A stretch of 64,000 bases of DNA from Pseudomonas fluorescens (GCF_000967965.1 NZ_LACC01000026.1:1-64000), one strand, 5' to 3'. Numbered from the stretch's first letter, positions 49,199-57,991 are shown. Made by a program: numbers and translations. The notes: generated by a model not told the origin, from the sequence alone.

Positions 49199-50262
49199 TG
49201 CGCAGCCCTGAAGATTTCGATGACAGCCAGTGCCTCCTGGAGCAGGTCAATCAGGCGCTGGAAAACGCCACGCCGTTGCGCATCCAGGGTTCCAACAGCA
49301 AAGCCTTTCTCGGCCGCACCACCGCCGGGGAAATTCTCGACACCCGCTCGCACCGGGGCATCGTCAGCTACGACTCGACTGAACTGGTGATCACCGCCCG
49401 TTGCGGCACACCGTTGTCGCAGCTGGCGCAGGTGCTGGACGCCGCGCAACAGATGCTGCCCTGCGAGCCACCCTCCTTCGGCGACGGCGCCACCGTCGGC
49501 GGCATGATCGCCTGCGGGCTATCCGGACCTCGGCGCCCGTGGGTCGGTTCGGTGCGGGATTTCATTCTTGGCACGCGGGTCATCACCGGCCAGGGCAAGC
49601 TATTGCGCTTCGGTGGCGAGGTGATGAAAAACGTCGCCGGCTACGACCTGTCGCGCCTGATGGCCGGCAGTTACGGCAGCCTCGGGCTGATCACCGAAGT
49701 TTCCCTCAAAGTGCTGCCAAAACCCCGGCAAGCCTTAAGCATCAGCCTGGAAATGGACGCCGAGCGGGCCTTGTTGCGCCTGGCGGAATGGGGCCAGCAG
49801 CCGTTGCCGATCAGCGCGGCCTGTCACGACGGTTCACGCCTGCACCTGCGGCTTGAGGGCGGTCAAGGTTCGGTGGCGGCGGCCCATGAGCGCCTCGGGG
49901 GTGAACGGCTGGAGGCTTGCTGGTGGGACGATCTCAACGAACAGCGCTTGAGTTTCTTCGATCAAGACCAGCCGCTTTGGCGCCTGTCACTGCCACACAA
50001 CACACCGCTTCTGTCGCTGCCGGGGCACCAGTTGATCGACTGGGGGGGCGCCCAGCGCTGGCTGAAATCCGATGCCGATGCAGCGTACATCCGCCAGGTC
50101 GTCGACGAGGTCGGCGGCCATGTCACCTGCTTCAGCCACGGCCTGAGCGACAGCCCCTTCCATCCGCTACCCCCGGCGCTGATGCGTTATCACCGCAACC
50201 TGAAACAACAACTCGATCCACGGGGCATTTTCAACCCCGGACGCCTGTACGCGGAGCTTTGA
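49198..50262 (+). CDS. glcE: Glycolate oxidase FAD-binding subunit GlcE
   Basis: A 354-residue subunit with an FAD-binding fold but without the full oxidase domain. Motifs include PLRIQGSNSKAFLGR, PPSFGDGATVGGMIACGLSGP and KNVAGYDLSRLMAGSYGSLGLITEVS. The start shares one base with the GlcD stop. It supports electron transfer from GlcD. The last residues (RYHRNLKQQLDPRGIFNPGRL) are the family ending. Confidence 0.93.
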   Translation: MRSPEDFDDSQCLLEQVNQALENATPLRIQGSNSKAFLGRTTAGEILDTRSHRGIVSYDSTELVITARCGTPLSQLAQVLDAAQQMLPCEPPSFGDGATVGGMIACGLSGPRRPWVGSVRDFILGTRVITGQGKLLRFGGEVMKNVAGYDLSRLMAGSYGSLGLITEVSLKVLPKPRQALSISLEMDAERALLRLAEWGQQPLPISAACHDGSRLHLRLEGGQGSVAAAHERLGGERLEACWWDDLNEQRLSFFDQDQPLWRLSLPHNTPLLSLPGHQLIDWGGAQRWLKSDADAAYIRQVVDEVGGHVTCFSHGLSDSPFHPLPPALMRYHRNLKQQLDPRGIFNPGRLYAEL

Positions 50263-50265
50263 ACC

Positions 50266-51483
50266 ATGCAGACGACCTTGAGTGAACGCGCCAGCCATCT
50301 GCCCCGCGCCGCGGAAGCCGAAAGCATCCTGCGCACCTGCGTGCACTGCGGCTTCTGCAATGCCACGTGCCCGACCTATCAATTGCTCGGCGATGAACTG
50401 GACGGACCACGGGGCCGTATCTACCTGATCAAGCAAGTGCTGGAAGGCAACGACGTCACGCAAAAGACTCAACAGCACCTGGACCGCTGCCTGTCGTGCC
50501 GCAACTGCGAAACCACCTGCCCGTCGGGCGTCGACTACCACAACCTGTTGGACATCGGCCGCGCGGTGGTCGATGCGGCGGTGCCGCGCCCCCTTGGTCA
50601 GCGCCTGTTGCGCGAGGGGTTGCGGCAGACCGTGCCGCATCCAGAGCTGTTCAAGACCCTGGTCAATAGCGGTCAGGTGTTCCGCGCGCTGCTGCCCGGC
50701 ACCCTGCAAAGCAAGTTGCCACGCAATGTCTACCCAGCCAAGCCGCGGCCCATGACCCTGCGTGAGCGTCAGGTGCTGATGCTCGAAGGTTGCGTGCAGC
50801 CCAGCCTGTCTCCCAACACCAATGCCGCGGCGGCGCGGGTGCTGGACCGGTTGGGGATCAGCGTCATCGCGAGCCGCGAAGCCGGTTGCTGCGGCGCCGT
50901 GGACTACCACCTGGACGCCCAGGCCGCCGGCCTCGACCGCGCCCGACGCAACATCGACGCCTGGTGGCCGGGCATCGAAAAAGGCGCCGAGGCGATTGTG
51001 CAGACGGCCAGCGGTTGCGGCGCCTTCATCAAGGATTACGGCCACCTGCTCGCCAGCGACCCGGCCTATGCCGACAAGGCGAAAAAGGTCAGCGAGCTGG
51101 CCCGGGACCTGGTGGAGGTGTTGCGCGGCGAACCGCTGGAAAAGCTCGGCATCCACGCCTCGCAACGCCTGGCCTTCCATTGCCCCTGCACCTTGCAGCA
51201 CGGGCAGAAACTCGGCGGTGCCGTGGAAGCGCTGCTGACCGGACTCGGTTTCAACCTGACCTCCGTCCCCGACGGACACCTGTGCTGCGGTTCGGCGGGC
51301 ACCTATTCGCTGACCCAGCCCGAACTGTCGCGGCAACTGCGCGACAACAAGCTCAACGCCCTGGAGAGCGGCCATCCCGAGGTCATTGTCACGGCCAACA
51401 TTGGCTGCCAGTCGCACCTCGACGGCGCGGGCCGAACCCCGGTGCGGCACTGGATCGAACTGGTCGAAGCCGCCCTGCCTTAA
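50266..51483 (+). CDS. glcF: Glycolate oxidase iron-sulfur subunit GlcF
   Basis: A 405-residue protein with two [4Fe-4S] motifs: CVHCGFCNATCPTY (about 25-38) and CLSCRNCETTCPSG (about 76-89). Two CCG domains follow, GCCGAVDYHLD (near 208) and LCCGSAGTYSL (near 340). It passes electrons from GlcDE to the quinone pool. Start 3 nt after glcE. Essential third subunit, and all key Cys are present. Confidence 0.94.
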   Translation: MQTTLSERASHLPRAAEAESILRTCVHCGFCNATCPTYQLLGDELDGPRGRIYLIKQVLEGNDVTQKTQQHLDRCLSCRNCETTCPSGVDYHNLLDIGRAVVDAAVPRPLGQRLLREGLRQTVPHPELFKTLVNSGQVFRALLPGTLQSKLPRNVYPAKPRPMTLRERQVLMLEGCVQPSLSPNTNAAAARVLDRLGISVIASREAGCCGAVDYHLDAQAAGLDRARRNIDAWWPGIEKGAEAIVQTASGCGAFIKDYGHLLASDPAYADKAKKVSELARDLVEVLRGEPLEKLGIHASQRLAFHCPCTLQHGQKLGGAVEALLTGLGFNLTSVPDGHLCCGSAGTYSLTQPELSRQLRDNKLNALESGHPEVIVTANIGCQSHLDGAGRTPVRHWIELVEAALP

Positions 51484-51502
51484 CCGAATCCTGGAGATGC
51501 CC

Positions 51503-51904
51503 ATGAACAGCAAAGCCGTCCTGAGCCAGACCGAAGTCCAGCAGATCCTCGCCGCTGCCCGCGCCGAAGCACAGGCCAATCAATGGGCCGTGACCATAGT
51601 GGTGGTCGATGACGGCGGCCACCCGCTGGCCCTCGAACGCCTCGACGGCTGTGCGCCGGGCAGTGCCTACATCGCCACCGAAAAGGCGCGCACCTCGGCC
51701 CTAGGTCGGCGCGAATCGAAAAGCTATGAGGACATGGTCAACGCCGGGCGCTACGCTTTCCTGTCAGCCCCCTTGCTGACTTCGCTTGAGGGTGGCGTAC
51801 CGATTGTTTTCGAAGGGCAGGTGATTGGTGCTGTCGGGGTGTCGGGTGTCAAGCCCGGGCAGGATGCGCAAGTCGCGAAGGCCGGGGCGCAGTGCCTGAA
51901 ATGA
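51503..51904 (+). CDS. glcG: GlcG/HbpS-type heme-binding-like protein
   Basis: A 133-residue member of the GlcG/HbpS family, with WAVTIVVVDDGGHPLALERLDG (about 25-45) and the C-terminal LEGGVPIVFEGQVIGAVGVSG. It has the common role of an accessory protein in glycolate operons; the exact function is unclear. CTGGAG lies 7 nt before the ATG. Last intact gene of the glc operon. Confidence 0.9.
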   Translation: MNSKAVLSQTEVQQILAAARAEAQANQWAVTIVVVDDGGHPLALERLDGCAPGSAYIATEKARTSALGRRESKSYEDMVNAGRYAFLSAPLLTSLEGGVPIVFEGQVIGAVGVSGVKPGQDAQVAKAGAQCLK

Positions 51905-51977
51905 ACAGAATGCATACCAAACATCCACCATAGATCCCACAGGGTCCGTGTTAAACCAGCCGAGAGGAGTTGAAACA

Positions 51978-52179
51978 ATGACCCGTCTGACTGCCAAAGA
52001 CTTCGCCCCTGAACTGCTGGAACTCTACGACTACTACGCCCACGGCAAGATCAACCGCCGGGAGTTTCTCGACCGCGCCGCGCTGTTTACCTTCGGCGGT
52101 CTGACCGCGGGTGCCCCGAATCAAGGCCCCGGTGATGCTGCACTACGGCGGCGTGGGAGCGGACGTTGGGGTGGTTTAA
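51978..52179 (+). pseudogene. Collapsed dienelactone hydrolase (YghX-like) gene
   Basis: A good ribosome site (GAGAGGAG) and ATG at 51978 open a normal N-terminus (MTRLTAKDFAPELLELYDYY), then a Tat-like stretch NRREFLDRAALFTFGGLTAG as in exported dienelactone hydrolases. After AGAP the frame changes. A different frame then encodes RIKAPVMLHYGGVGADVGVV and stop, which is the C-proximal KAPVLLHY segment of the same family. Most of the catalytic middle and the end have been lost by an internal deletion. The in-frame remnant runs on to 52277 as noise. Confidence 0.75.
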
Positions 52180-52221
52180 AAGTATCTGGTTTGAATAAAA
52201 GTCTTAGGCCAGCAAGACTGG

Positions 52222-52320
52222 CCCCATCGCGGGCAAGCCCGCTTCCACAGGGTCCGGGTCGAAACACCTGTCTGTGAACGACTCAGGAACCTGTAGGAGC
52301 GAGCCTGCTCGCGATGGCGG
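52222..52320. repeat. Two unlike REP units
   Basis: CCCATCGCGGGCAAGCCCGCTTCCACAGGG (near 52222-52251) and CCTGTAGGAGCGAGCCTGCTCGCGATGG (near 52290-52318) are different REP variants placed back to back. They occupy the space between the pseudogene and the convergent peroxiredoxin gene. Confidence 0.75.
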
Positions 52321-52335
52321 TATCACTGCAGGTGA

Positions 52336-52989
52336 CTACTTCGGCTGAGCCACCGTCCGCAGATACGGCTTCAGGGTCTTGAAGCCATCCGGGTATTTCT
52401 TCTTCGCGTCTTCATCAGACACCGAGGTCGGGATGATCACGTCTTCACCCGGCCGCCAGTTAACCGGAGTGGCAACGGTGTGCTTGGCATTCAATTGCAG
52501 GGAATCGAGCAGGCGCAGCACTTCATCGAAGTTGCGCCCGGCGCTCATCGGGTAGATCAGCATGGCCTTGACCTTCTTGTCCGGGCCGACGATGAACACC
52601 GAACGCACCGTGGCGTTGTCCACCGCCGTGCGCGCGCCGCCGCTGGCATTGGGGTGGATCATGTCGTAGAGCTTGGCCACCACCAGGTTTTCATCGCCGA
52701 TCAGCGGATAGTTGACCGCCGCGCCCTGGGTCTCGGCGATGTCGCCGACCCAACGGTTGTGGTCGCTGACCGGGTCGACGCTGAGGCCCAGGACCTTGGT
52801 GTTGCGCTTGTCGAATTCCGGCTTGAGTTTGGCCAGGTAACCCAGTTCGGTGGTGCATACCGGGGTGAAATCCTTGGGATGGGAAAACAGGATGGCCCAA
52901 CCATCGCCGATCCATTGGTGAAAATTGAGGGTGCCTTCGGTGGTTTCGGCGGTGAAATCCGGTGCTTCGTCGCCAATGCGGATAGCCAT
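52336..52989 (-). CDS. lsfA: 1-Cys peroxiredoxin (LsfA/Prx6 type)
   Basis: A 217-residue peroxiredoxin. The peroxidatic Cys lies in FTPVCTTELG (near 45), with Arg in VRSVFIVGPDKK. No resolving Cys is seen elsewhere in the sequence, so it is a 1-Cys enzyme. The Prx6-type C-terminal extension (NWRPGEDVIIPTSVSDEDAKKKYP) is present. It reduces peroxides and organic hydroperoxides, with thiols or ascorbate as known reductants in related enzymes. AAGGAG is 7 nt before the ATG. It stands alone. Confidence 0.92.
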   Translation of the reverse strand: MAIRIGDEAPDFTAETTEGTLNFHQWIGDGWAILFSHPKDFTPVCTTELGYLAKLKPEFDKRNTKVLGLSVDPVSDHNRWVGDIAETQGAAVNYPLIGDENLVVAKLYDMIHPNASGGARTAVDNATVRSVFIVGPDKKVKAMLIYPMSAGRNFDEVLRLLDSLQLNAKHTVATPVNWRPGEDVIIPTSVSDEDAKKKYPDGFKTLKPYLRTVAQPK

Positions 52990-53112
52990 GTTCGATCTCC
53001 TTGCAGTGATGGACAGGGACGCCGTCAGGGCAACGATTGCGCTTTAAACGGCATGGACGCGAGACAGTATAGGAGAGGTTCGACGACTCGCCGCAACGCT
53101 TGGAGCTAGTCG

Positions 53113-54057
53113 TTAGCCCACCAGCGCAATCAGTTGCTGACGCTGGGCATCGGTCAGCATCGGGCCGAAACCGGCCCGGGCATTTTCCGCCATGTAGCGC
53201 GGGTTGCCGGTGCCCGGAATCACGCAGGTCACCGCCGAATGCGACAGCAGGAACTTCAGCGCCAGTTGCGGCCAGCTCTTGACCCCGACTTGCGCCGCCC
53301 AGCCTGGCAGCGGCTTATCCTTGAGTTTGGCCAGCAAGCCGCCACCGCCAAACGGTCGGTTGCAGATCACCGCCACCCCCCGCTCGCGGCACAACGGCAG
53401 CAGGCGTTTCTCGACGCCGCGATCATCCAGGGCATAGTTGATCTGCAAGAAATCCAGGGGCTCGGCCTTGAGTACCGCTTCCACTTCTTCATAGGCCGAC
53501 GCCGTGTAATGGGTGATGCCGATGTAGCGGATACGCCCTGCTTCCTTCCAGTGGCGCAGGGTCGGCAGGTGCGTCTGCCAGTCCAGCAGGTTGTGGATCT
53601 GCATCAGGTCGATCCGGTCGGTTTGCAACAGGGCGAAGGATTGTTCCATCTGCGCGATGCCTTCTTCGCGGCCCCGGGTCCACACCTTGGTGGCCAGGAA
53701 GGCCGGCGAGCGCGGCTCATGGATCGACAGCAGCTCGCCGATGGTCTGTTCGGCGCGACCGTACATCGGCGAGCTGTCGATCAGCTTGCCACCCTTGTCG
53801 AACAAGGCATCCAGCACCGCGGGCAAGTCCTTGTAGGCCGGTTGCGAAGGCTCGACATCGAATCCGCGGTAAGTGCCCAACCCTACGATCGGCAAGGACT
53901 CGTTGCTGGAGGGAATGGCGCGGGTCTGCATGGTCTTGCCTCCTGTTCCCGTCGACGGCTCGGGTTGTGCACCCACCGGACCGAACGTGAAGACCGCCGA
54001 AGCACCGGCAGCCAGCGTGAGTACTTCTCTACGGGTGTAACCCTCAGGATGGCTCAT
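53113..54057 (-). CDS. Tat-exported aldo/keto reductase
   Basis: A 314-residue enzyme from the ATG at 54057 (GAGAAG upstream; the frame is open to 54123). The N-terminus YTRREVLTLAAGASAVFTF is a twin-arginine signal. The barrel shows the AKR residues: LIDSSPMYGRAE (Asp, Tyr), FLATKVW (Lys), QIHNLLDW (His) and VIPGTGNP near the C-terminus. AKRs reduce aldehydes and ketones with NADPH; being periplasmic is unusual because NADPH is not exported, so folding with cofactor before Tat export is expected. Substrate unknown. Confidence 0.85.
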   Translation of the reverse strand: MSHPEGYTRREVLTLAAGASAVFTFGPVGAQPEPSTGTGGKTMQTRAIPSSNESLPIVGLGTYRGFDVEPSQPAYKDLPAVLDALFDKGGKLIDSSPMYGRAEQTIGELLSIHEPRSPAFLATKVWTRGREEGIAQMEQSFALLQTDRIDLMQIHNLLDWQTHLPTLRHWKEAGRIRYIGITHYTASAYEEVEAVLKAEPLDFLQINYALDDRGVEKRLLPLCRERGVAVICNRPFGGGGLLAKLKDKPLPGWAAQVGVKSWPQLALKFLLSHSAVTCVIPGTGNPRYMAENARAGFGPMLTDAQRQQLIALVG

Positions 54058-54182
54058 AAAACGCTTCTCACCAGTCGCTCGGGTCCGGCCTGTTGCGCCG
54101 ACACCCCGGATAACCCGCGCCAAGGGTCGATTGACTACACTCAGGAAGCCTTGCGCTAGCCACTTTCAAACCCCGAGCAGTC

Positions 54183-54971
54183 ATGCCGCCCACTAACGTT
54201 AGTCGAATGTCACGCACCCTGGTGTTACTCGTTGTCATCGTCGCCGCGCTGTACCTGGCGCTGTGCGTCGCGCTGTTCGTGTTTCAACGGGCGCTGATCT
54301 ATTACCCGCAACCGCGCGCCGTCGGGACAGCCGCAACGCTGCTCACCCTGCCGGTCGCCGACGCACAGGTGCTGGTCTCCGTCCGACCGCACGAGGGCCC
54401 CAACGCGCTGATCTATTTTGGTGGCAATGCCGAAGACGTCTCGCGCAACCTGCCCGAGTTCACCCAAGCGTTCCCTGACTACGCGCTGTACCTGCTGCAT
54501 TACCGGGGTTATGGCGGGAGTTCCGGCTCGCCTTCCGAAGAGGCCATTGCCCGCGACGCCATCACCTTGTTCGACCAGGTGTATGCCAGCCATCCGCATG
54601 TGGCAGTGGTCGGACGCAGCCTGGGTTCCGGGGTTGCCGTGCGCCTTGCCAGCGAACGCCCGGCCGCGCGACTGGTGCTGATCACGCCCTACAACAGCCT
54701 CGAAGGGCTGGCCGCCCGTCAGTTCCGCTGGTTTCCGGTGCGCTGGTTATTGAAGGACAAATACCCGTCATGGCGCTACGCCGCCCGCATCACCGTGCCG
54801 ACATTGTTGATCGCGGCCGAGCATGACGAAGTGATTCCGCGCCCGAGCACAGAACGTTTGTATACACACTTCGCCAAAGGTGTGGCGTCGCTGCAGGTGA
54901 TACCGGGGACGGGGCATAACTCGATTGGCGAAAGCCCTGAATACCTCAAGGCGCTGGGGGATGGGTTGTAA
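54183..54971 (+). CDS. Membrane-anchored alpha/beta hydrolase
   Basis: A 262-residue serine hydrolase with an N-terminal membrane anchor (about 9-32). Seen are the HYRGYGGSSGSPSEE region, the nucleophile elbow VVGRSLGSGVA (Ser near 144), Asp in IAAEHDEVIPRP (near 220) and His in GTGHNSIG (near 247). It belongs to the BEM46/YfhR-like group. The start at 54183 was taken; ATG at 54207 is possible and keeps the anchor. Substrate unknown. It is divergent from the Tat reductase gene. Confidence 0.83.
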   Translation: MPPTNVSRMSRTLVLLVVIVAALYLALCVALFVFQRALIYYPQPRAVGTAATLLTLPVADAQVLVSVRPHEGPNALIYFGGNAEDVSRNLPEFTQAFPDYALYLLHYRGYGGSSGSPSEEAIARDAITLFDQVYASHPHVAVVGRSLGSGVAVRLASERPAARLVLITPYNSLEGLAARQFRWFPVRWLLKDKYPSWRYAARITVPTLLIAAEHDEVIPRPSTERLYTHFAKGVASLQVIPGTGHNSIGESPEYLKALGDGL

Positions 54972-54985
54972 GGGAACAACAATCT

Positions 54986-55122
54986 TTGTGGCGAGGGGGC
55001 TTGCCCCCGTTGGACTACGAAGTAGTCCCGAATCCAGACGATACGGTATGTCAGGTAATCAGCATGTCACTGTTTTGCGACCGCTTCGCGGTCGAACGGG
55101 GGCAAGCCCCCTCGCCACAAAC
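54986..55122. repeat. REP pair (BIME), GGCGAGGGGGCTTGC type
   Basis: TTTGTGGCGAGGGGGCTTGC and inverted partner GCAAGCCCCCTCGCCACAAA enclose hairpins GGACTACGAAGTAGTCC and GACCGCTTCGCGGTC. It resembles 40898-41048 closely. Confidence 0.88.
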
Positions 55123-55246
55123 AGCCAAGTCGCTTCCCGCGGCAGGCTATGGCCGTTCATCCGAGAATTCGCCAACGCCCAATAAAAACATATTTTTATG
55201 CCTATATTGATATTGTCGAACATTCCCACTCTCAGAGGGTGCCGTC

Positions 55247-55876
55247 ATGAATATCAAAACCCTGGCTTTGCTCCTGCTGGCTTTCTGTGCGCAACCGGTC
55301 TGGAGCCAGACGCCTGCCGCCTCACCCGCCGCTGCCGACAGCCCCGCGCTGACCACGCGCCTGGCCGAGCGTGACCTTTGGGTCGAACACATTTTCTGGA
55401 TCAGAAACTACGCGCTGGCCAATCAATCCGCCGACAAAAAGCAAGCCAAAGTCGCGGCGGACCAGGTGGTCGACAACGCCACCAAAATCGCCAACAGCAT
55501 CGCCCCGCTCTACGGCCAACCAGCGGCGGATCAACTCCTCAAGCTGCTTGCCGGTCACTGGGGCGCGGTGAAACACTACAGCGATGCCACCGTCGTCAAA
55601 GACGCCAAGGGCAAACAGGCCGCCGTCACCGAGTTGACCAGCAATGCCAAGGCGATTGCGGTGTTTCTGGCCACCGCCAACCCCAATCTGCCTGAAGCCA
55701 CACTGGTCAACATGTTGTCGGCCCATGGCGGTCACCACGTAGCCCAGATCGATGAGTTTGCCGCGCACGATTACGCCGGCGAAGCCCGCACCTGGGCGAT
55801 GATGCGCACGCACATCCTGGCCCTGGCCGACGCGTTGACCGGCGCGCTGGTCAAGCAATTCCCGGACAAGTTCTGA
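55247..55876 (+). CDS. Exported helical protein of unknown function
   Basis: A 209-residue protein with signal peptide (about 1-20, VWS-Q) and a mature all-helical domain. It includes LAERDLWVEHIFWIRNYALA and LLKLLAGHWGAVKHYSDAT, and a His-rich stretch MLSAHGGHHVAQIDEFAAHD (about 160-178) that could bind metal or heme. No family was recognised. The gene is 19 nt upstream of the Cys-rich regulator and in the same direction, so the two may be linked. Confidence 0.75.
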   Translation: MNIKTLALLLLAFCAQPVWSQTPAASPAAADSPALTTRLAERDLWVEHIFWIRNYALANQSADKKQAKVAADQVVDNATKIANSIAPLYGQPAADQLLKLLAGHWGAVKHYSDATVVKDAKGKQAAVTELTSNAKAIAVFLATANPNLPEATLVNMLSAHGGHHVAQIDEFAAHDYAGEARTWAMMRTHILALADALTGALVKQFPDKF

Positions 55877-55895
55877 TATCGCGCGAGGGCACATC

Positions 55896-56561
55896 ATGCT
55901 GGAAGGACTGGGCCGAACACAGCAGGACTTGCTCAATGCACTGCTGCACCATGGGGGCGGCATGAGCATTGACGAGCTGGCTGAACACCTGGCCGTCACG
56001 CGCACGGCGATCCGCCAACACCTGGCGGCGCTGGAGCGTGACGGTCTGGTGTTGCGCGGCGACACCCGGCCGACGGGGCGTCGTCCGGAGCAGCTGTATC
56101 GGCTCACCGACCACGCGCGGGAGCAGTTCCCTCGCCACTATCAGCTACTGGCCAGCGTTTTGATTGATGAAGTGGCTGGCATCATCGGTCCAGAAGCCCT
56201 GACTTCACTGATGCGCAGCATGGGCCGCAAGCTGGCTTCTGATCGTGAACAGCAGGTCGTGGATGAAGCCAGGATCGTCCAGCACATGAACCAGGCGGGC
56301 TACGAAGCCGAAGTGTTTTTTCGCTCGGGCGACACCCCGGAAATCGTCGCGCATAACTGCGTGTTCCATCGCCTCGCCGCCGAGCACCCGGTGGTCTGCG
56401 AACTGGACCTGGCCTTGATCGGCGCATTGGGCGGCGGCGAAGTCGAGCACAGCGAGTGCATGGTACGCGGCGGGCATGTCTGTCGCTTCAGGTTGCGGCC
56501 GAGCGAAACCCCGGACGTCGCGACAGAGGCTGCTCCAGCCAAAACCGATCAGCCAGCCTAA
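55896..56561 (+). CDS. HTH regulator with a C-terminal Cys cluster (SufR-like)
   Basis: A 221-residue regulator. The N-terminal winged helix (about 5-70) has LAVTRTAIRQHLAALERDGLVL. The C-terminal half has four Cys in HNCVF, HPVVC, SECMV and GHVC; the first pair has a C-X12-C spacing as in SufR-type [2Fe-2S] or [4Fe-4S] sensors. It may sense redox or iron state. Its target could be the upstream exported protein gene. Overlaps the stop of the next, convergent gene by 4 nt. Confidence 0.82.
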   Translation: MLEGLGRTQQDLLNALLHHGGGMSIDELAEHLAVTRTAIRQHLAALERDGLVLRGDTRPTGRRPEQLYRLTDHAREQFPRHYQLLASVLIDEVAGIIGPEALTSLMRSMGRKLASDREQQVVDEARIVQHMNQAGYEAEVFFRSGDTPEIVAHNCVFHRLAAEHPVVCELDLALIGALGGGEVEHSECMVRGGHVCRFRLRPSETPDVATEAAPAKTDQPA

Positions 56562-56917
56562 CGCTTGCGTGTCAGCCTTTGCTGCCAGTTTCCGGCGTTA
56601 TCCCGCTGGCAGGCTTCTTCAGAGTCGAACAGCACATGGGCCGCCACCGGACTGAGCTGAACCTGCGCCTCACCCAGGGCCATGGCGGTGAATTCGACCA
56701 TGCGTTCGCCCTGCCCCTTGGCCAGCGCCTGCTCCCGGTTGGCCTGGGTATCGAAGACCCAAACCACCTTGAGGCTGGCCGGAAACCGGGCGTAGTCGAC
56801 GATATGGGTCAACCACTGGAACCCGACGATTTCCGCTTTGGCCGTCTCGCACGCCTCGGTCAGGGTGGCGACCAGGCGCCGTTCGATATGCGCCTGATCG
56901 CGTTTGCTCAAACCCAT
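56558..56917 (-). CDS. Conserved hypothetical protein (119 aa)
   Basis: A 119-residue cytoplasmic protein (SKRDQAHIERRLVATLTEAC and IVGFQWLTHIVDYARFPASLKVVWVFDT). Looks like a compact alpha/beta fold; no family with known function was recognised. Convergent with the Cys-rich regulator, overlapping by 4 nt at the stops. Confidence 0.7.
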   Translation of the reverse strand: MGLSKRDQAHIERRLVATLTEACETAKAEIVGFQWLTHIVDYARFPASLKVVWVFDTQANREQALAKGQGERMVEFTAMALGEAQVQLSPVAAHVLFDSEEACQRDNAGNWQQRLTRKR

Positions 56918-57100
56918 GGGTTGATCCTTGTCTGGGGCGAAAAAGTCCCATCATACAGACCTGCCGACACCCTTCGTCGGACTCATGGCTTCGCCCGAAA
57001 ATAGACAGCTGCCCGCCGTGAACCTTGTTTCAAGGCACCAGTCATAGCCCAGCGCTTTTCCCCACTTTCTTCGTTGTCATCTCATCAGAGTTGTCCATCC

Positions 57101-57961
57101 ATGCGCCAAACTGTCGTTGCCTTGCGCTTTTCTTCGCTGTGCCTGTTTTCCCTGCTCCCCGTTTTTGCAAGCCCCGCCCACGCCGATGGGCAACGGCAAC
57201 TGGTAGACGCCATCAACGACTATCGTGCCCATCCGCAACGCTGCGACCGGCGACCCACACAACGCTTATCACCCCTGACGCTCAAGTCGAACCTGGCCCT
57301 GCCCGTTGGCTATGGCGGTGGGTTGCGGGACCGGTTAAAGGCTTCCGGCTATCAGGCCACCATGGTGAGGTCGATCCGTGTGGTGGGTGCACGGGATGCC
57401 GAAGAAGCCTTCGATATGTTCCAGGACGAGCACTGCGCCGCACTGCTCGACAACCAATACGCCGACATCGGCGTCAGCCGCGCCGGGAGTGAATGGCAAG
57501 TGGTGCTCGCCAAGCCGGTACTCGACGGGCAAACCGGCGATCCACGGAGCGCCGCACAGGCGTTGCTGGCGCAGGTCAACGCAGCCCGGGCCAAACCTCG
57601 CTTGTGCGGTCGCCAGCGTTTCGCCGCCGCACGGCCGCTGTCCTGGAGTGCAGCCTTGGGCTCCGCAGCACAAAGCCACAGCAAGGATATGGCCTACGGC
57701 AACTATTTCGCCCACCAGGACCCCGACGGTGACATGCCCTATGACCGTGCCAAGGCCGCCGGTTACCGTGGCCGGCAAATCGGTGAAAACATCGCCGCCG
57801 GGCAAGGTTCCCCCAGCAAGGCCATGGCCGGCTGGCTCGCCAGCCCCGGGCACTGCGCCAACCTGATGAATCCGATGTTCACCCAGGTCGGTGCTGCGTA
57901 CGCCGCCAACGCGCGCAGCGACAACGGCGTTTATTGGACGATGCTGTTTGGCGCGCCCTGA
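57101..57961 (+). CDS. Exported double CAP/SCP-domain protein
   Basis: A 286-residue protein with a signal peptide (about 1-28, AHA-D). The C-terminal half (about 165-285) is a clear CAP domain: LSWSAALGSAAQSHSKDMA, NYFAHQDPDG, IGENIAAGQGS and WLASPGHCANLMNP. The N-terminal half (about 30-150) has a similar opening (INDYRAHPQRC against VNAARAKPRLC) but has lost the His/Glu motifs, so it appears to be a degenerate CAP repeat. CAP proteins of bacteria are extracellular and of uncertain role. The ATG at 57101 lacks a strong ribosome site. Confidence 0.82.
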   Translation: MRQTVVALRFSSLCLFSLLPVFASPAHADGQRQLVDAINDYRAHPQRCDRRPTQRLSPLTLKSNLALPVGYGGGLRDRLKASGYQATMVRSIRVVGARDAEEAFDMFQDEHCAALLDNQYADIGVSRAGSEWQVVLAKPVLDGQTGDPRSAAQALLAQVNAARAKPRLCGRQRFAAARPLSWSAALGSAAQSHSKDMAYGNYFAHQDPDGDMPYDRAKAAGYRGRQIGENIAAGQGSPSKAMAGWLASPGHCANLMNPMFTQVGAAYAANARSDNGVYWTMLFGAP

Positions 57962-57991
57962 GCCGCTGACCGGACCCACCTTGCGGGCATT

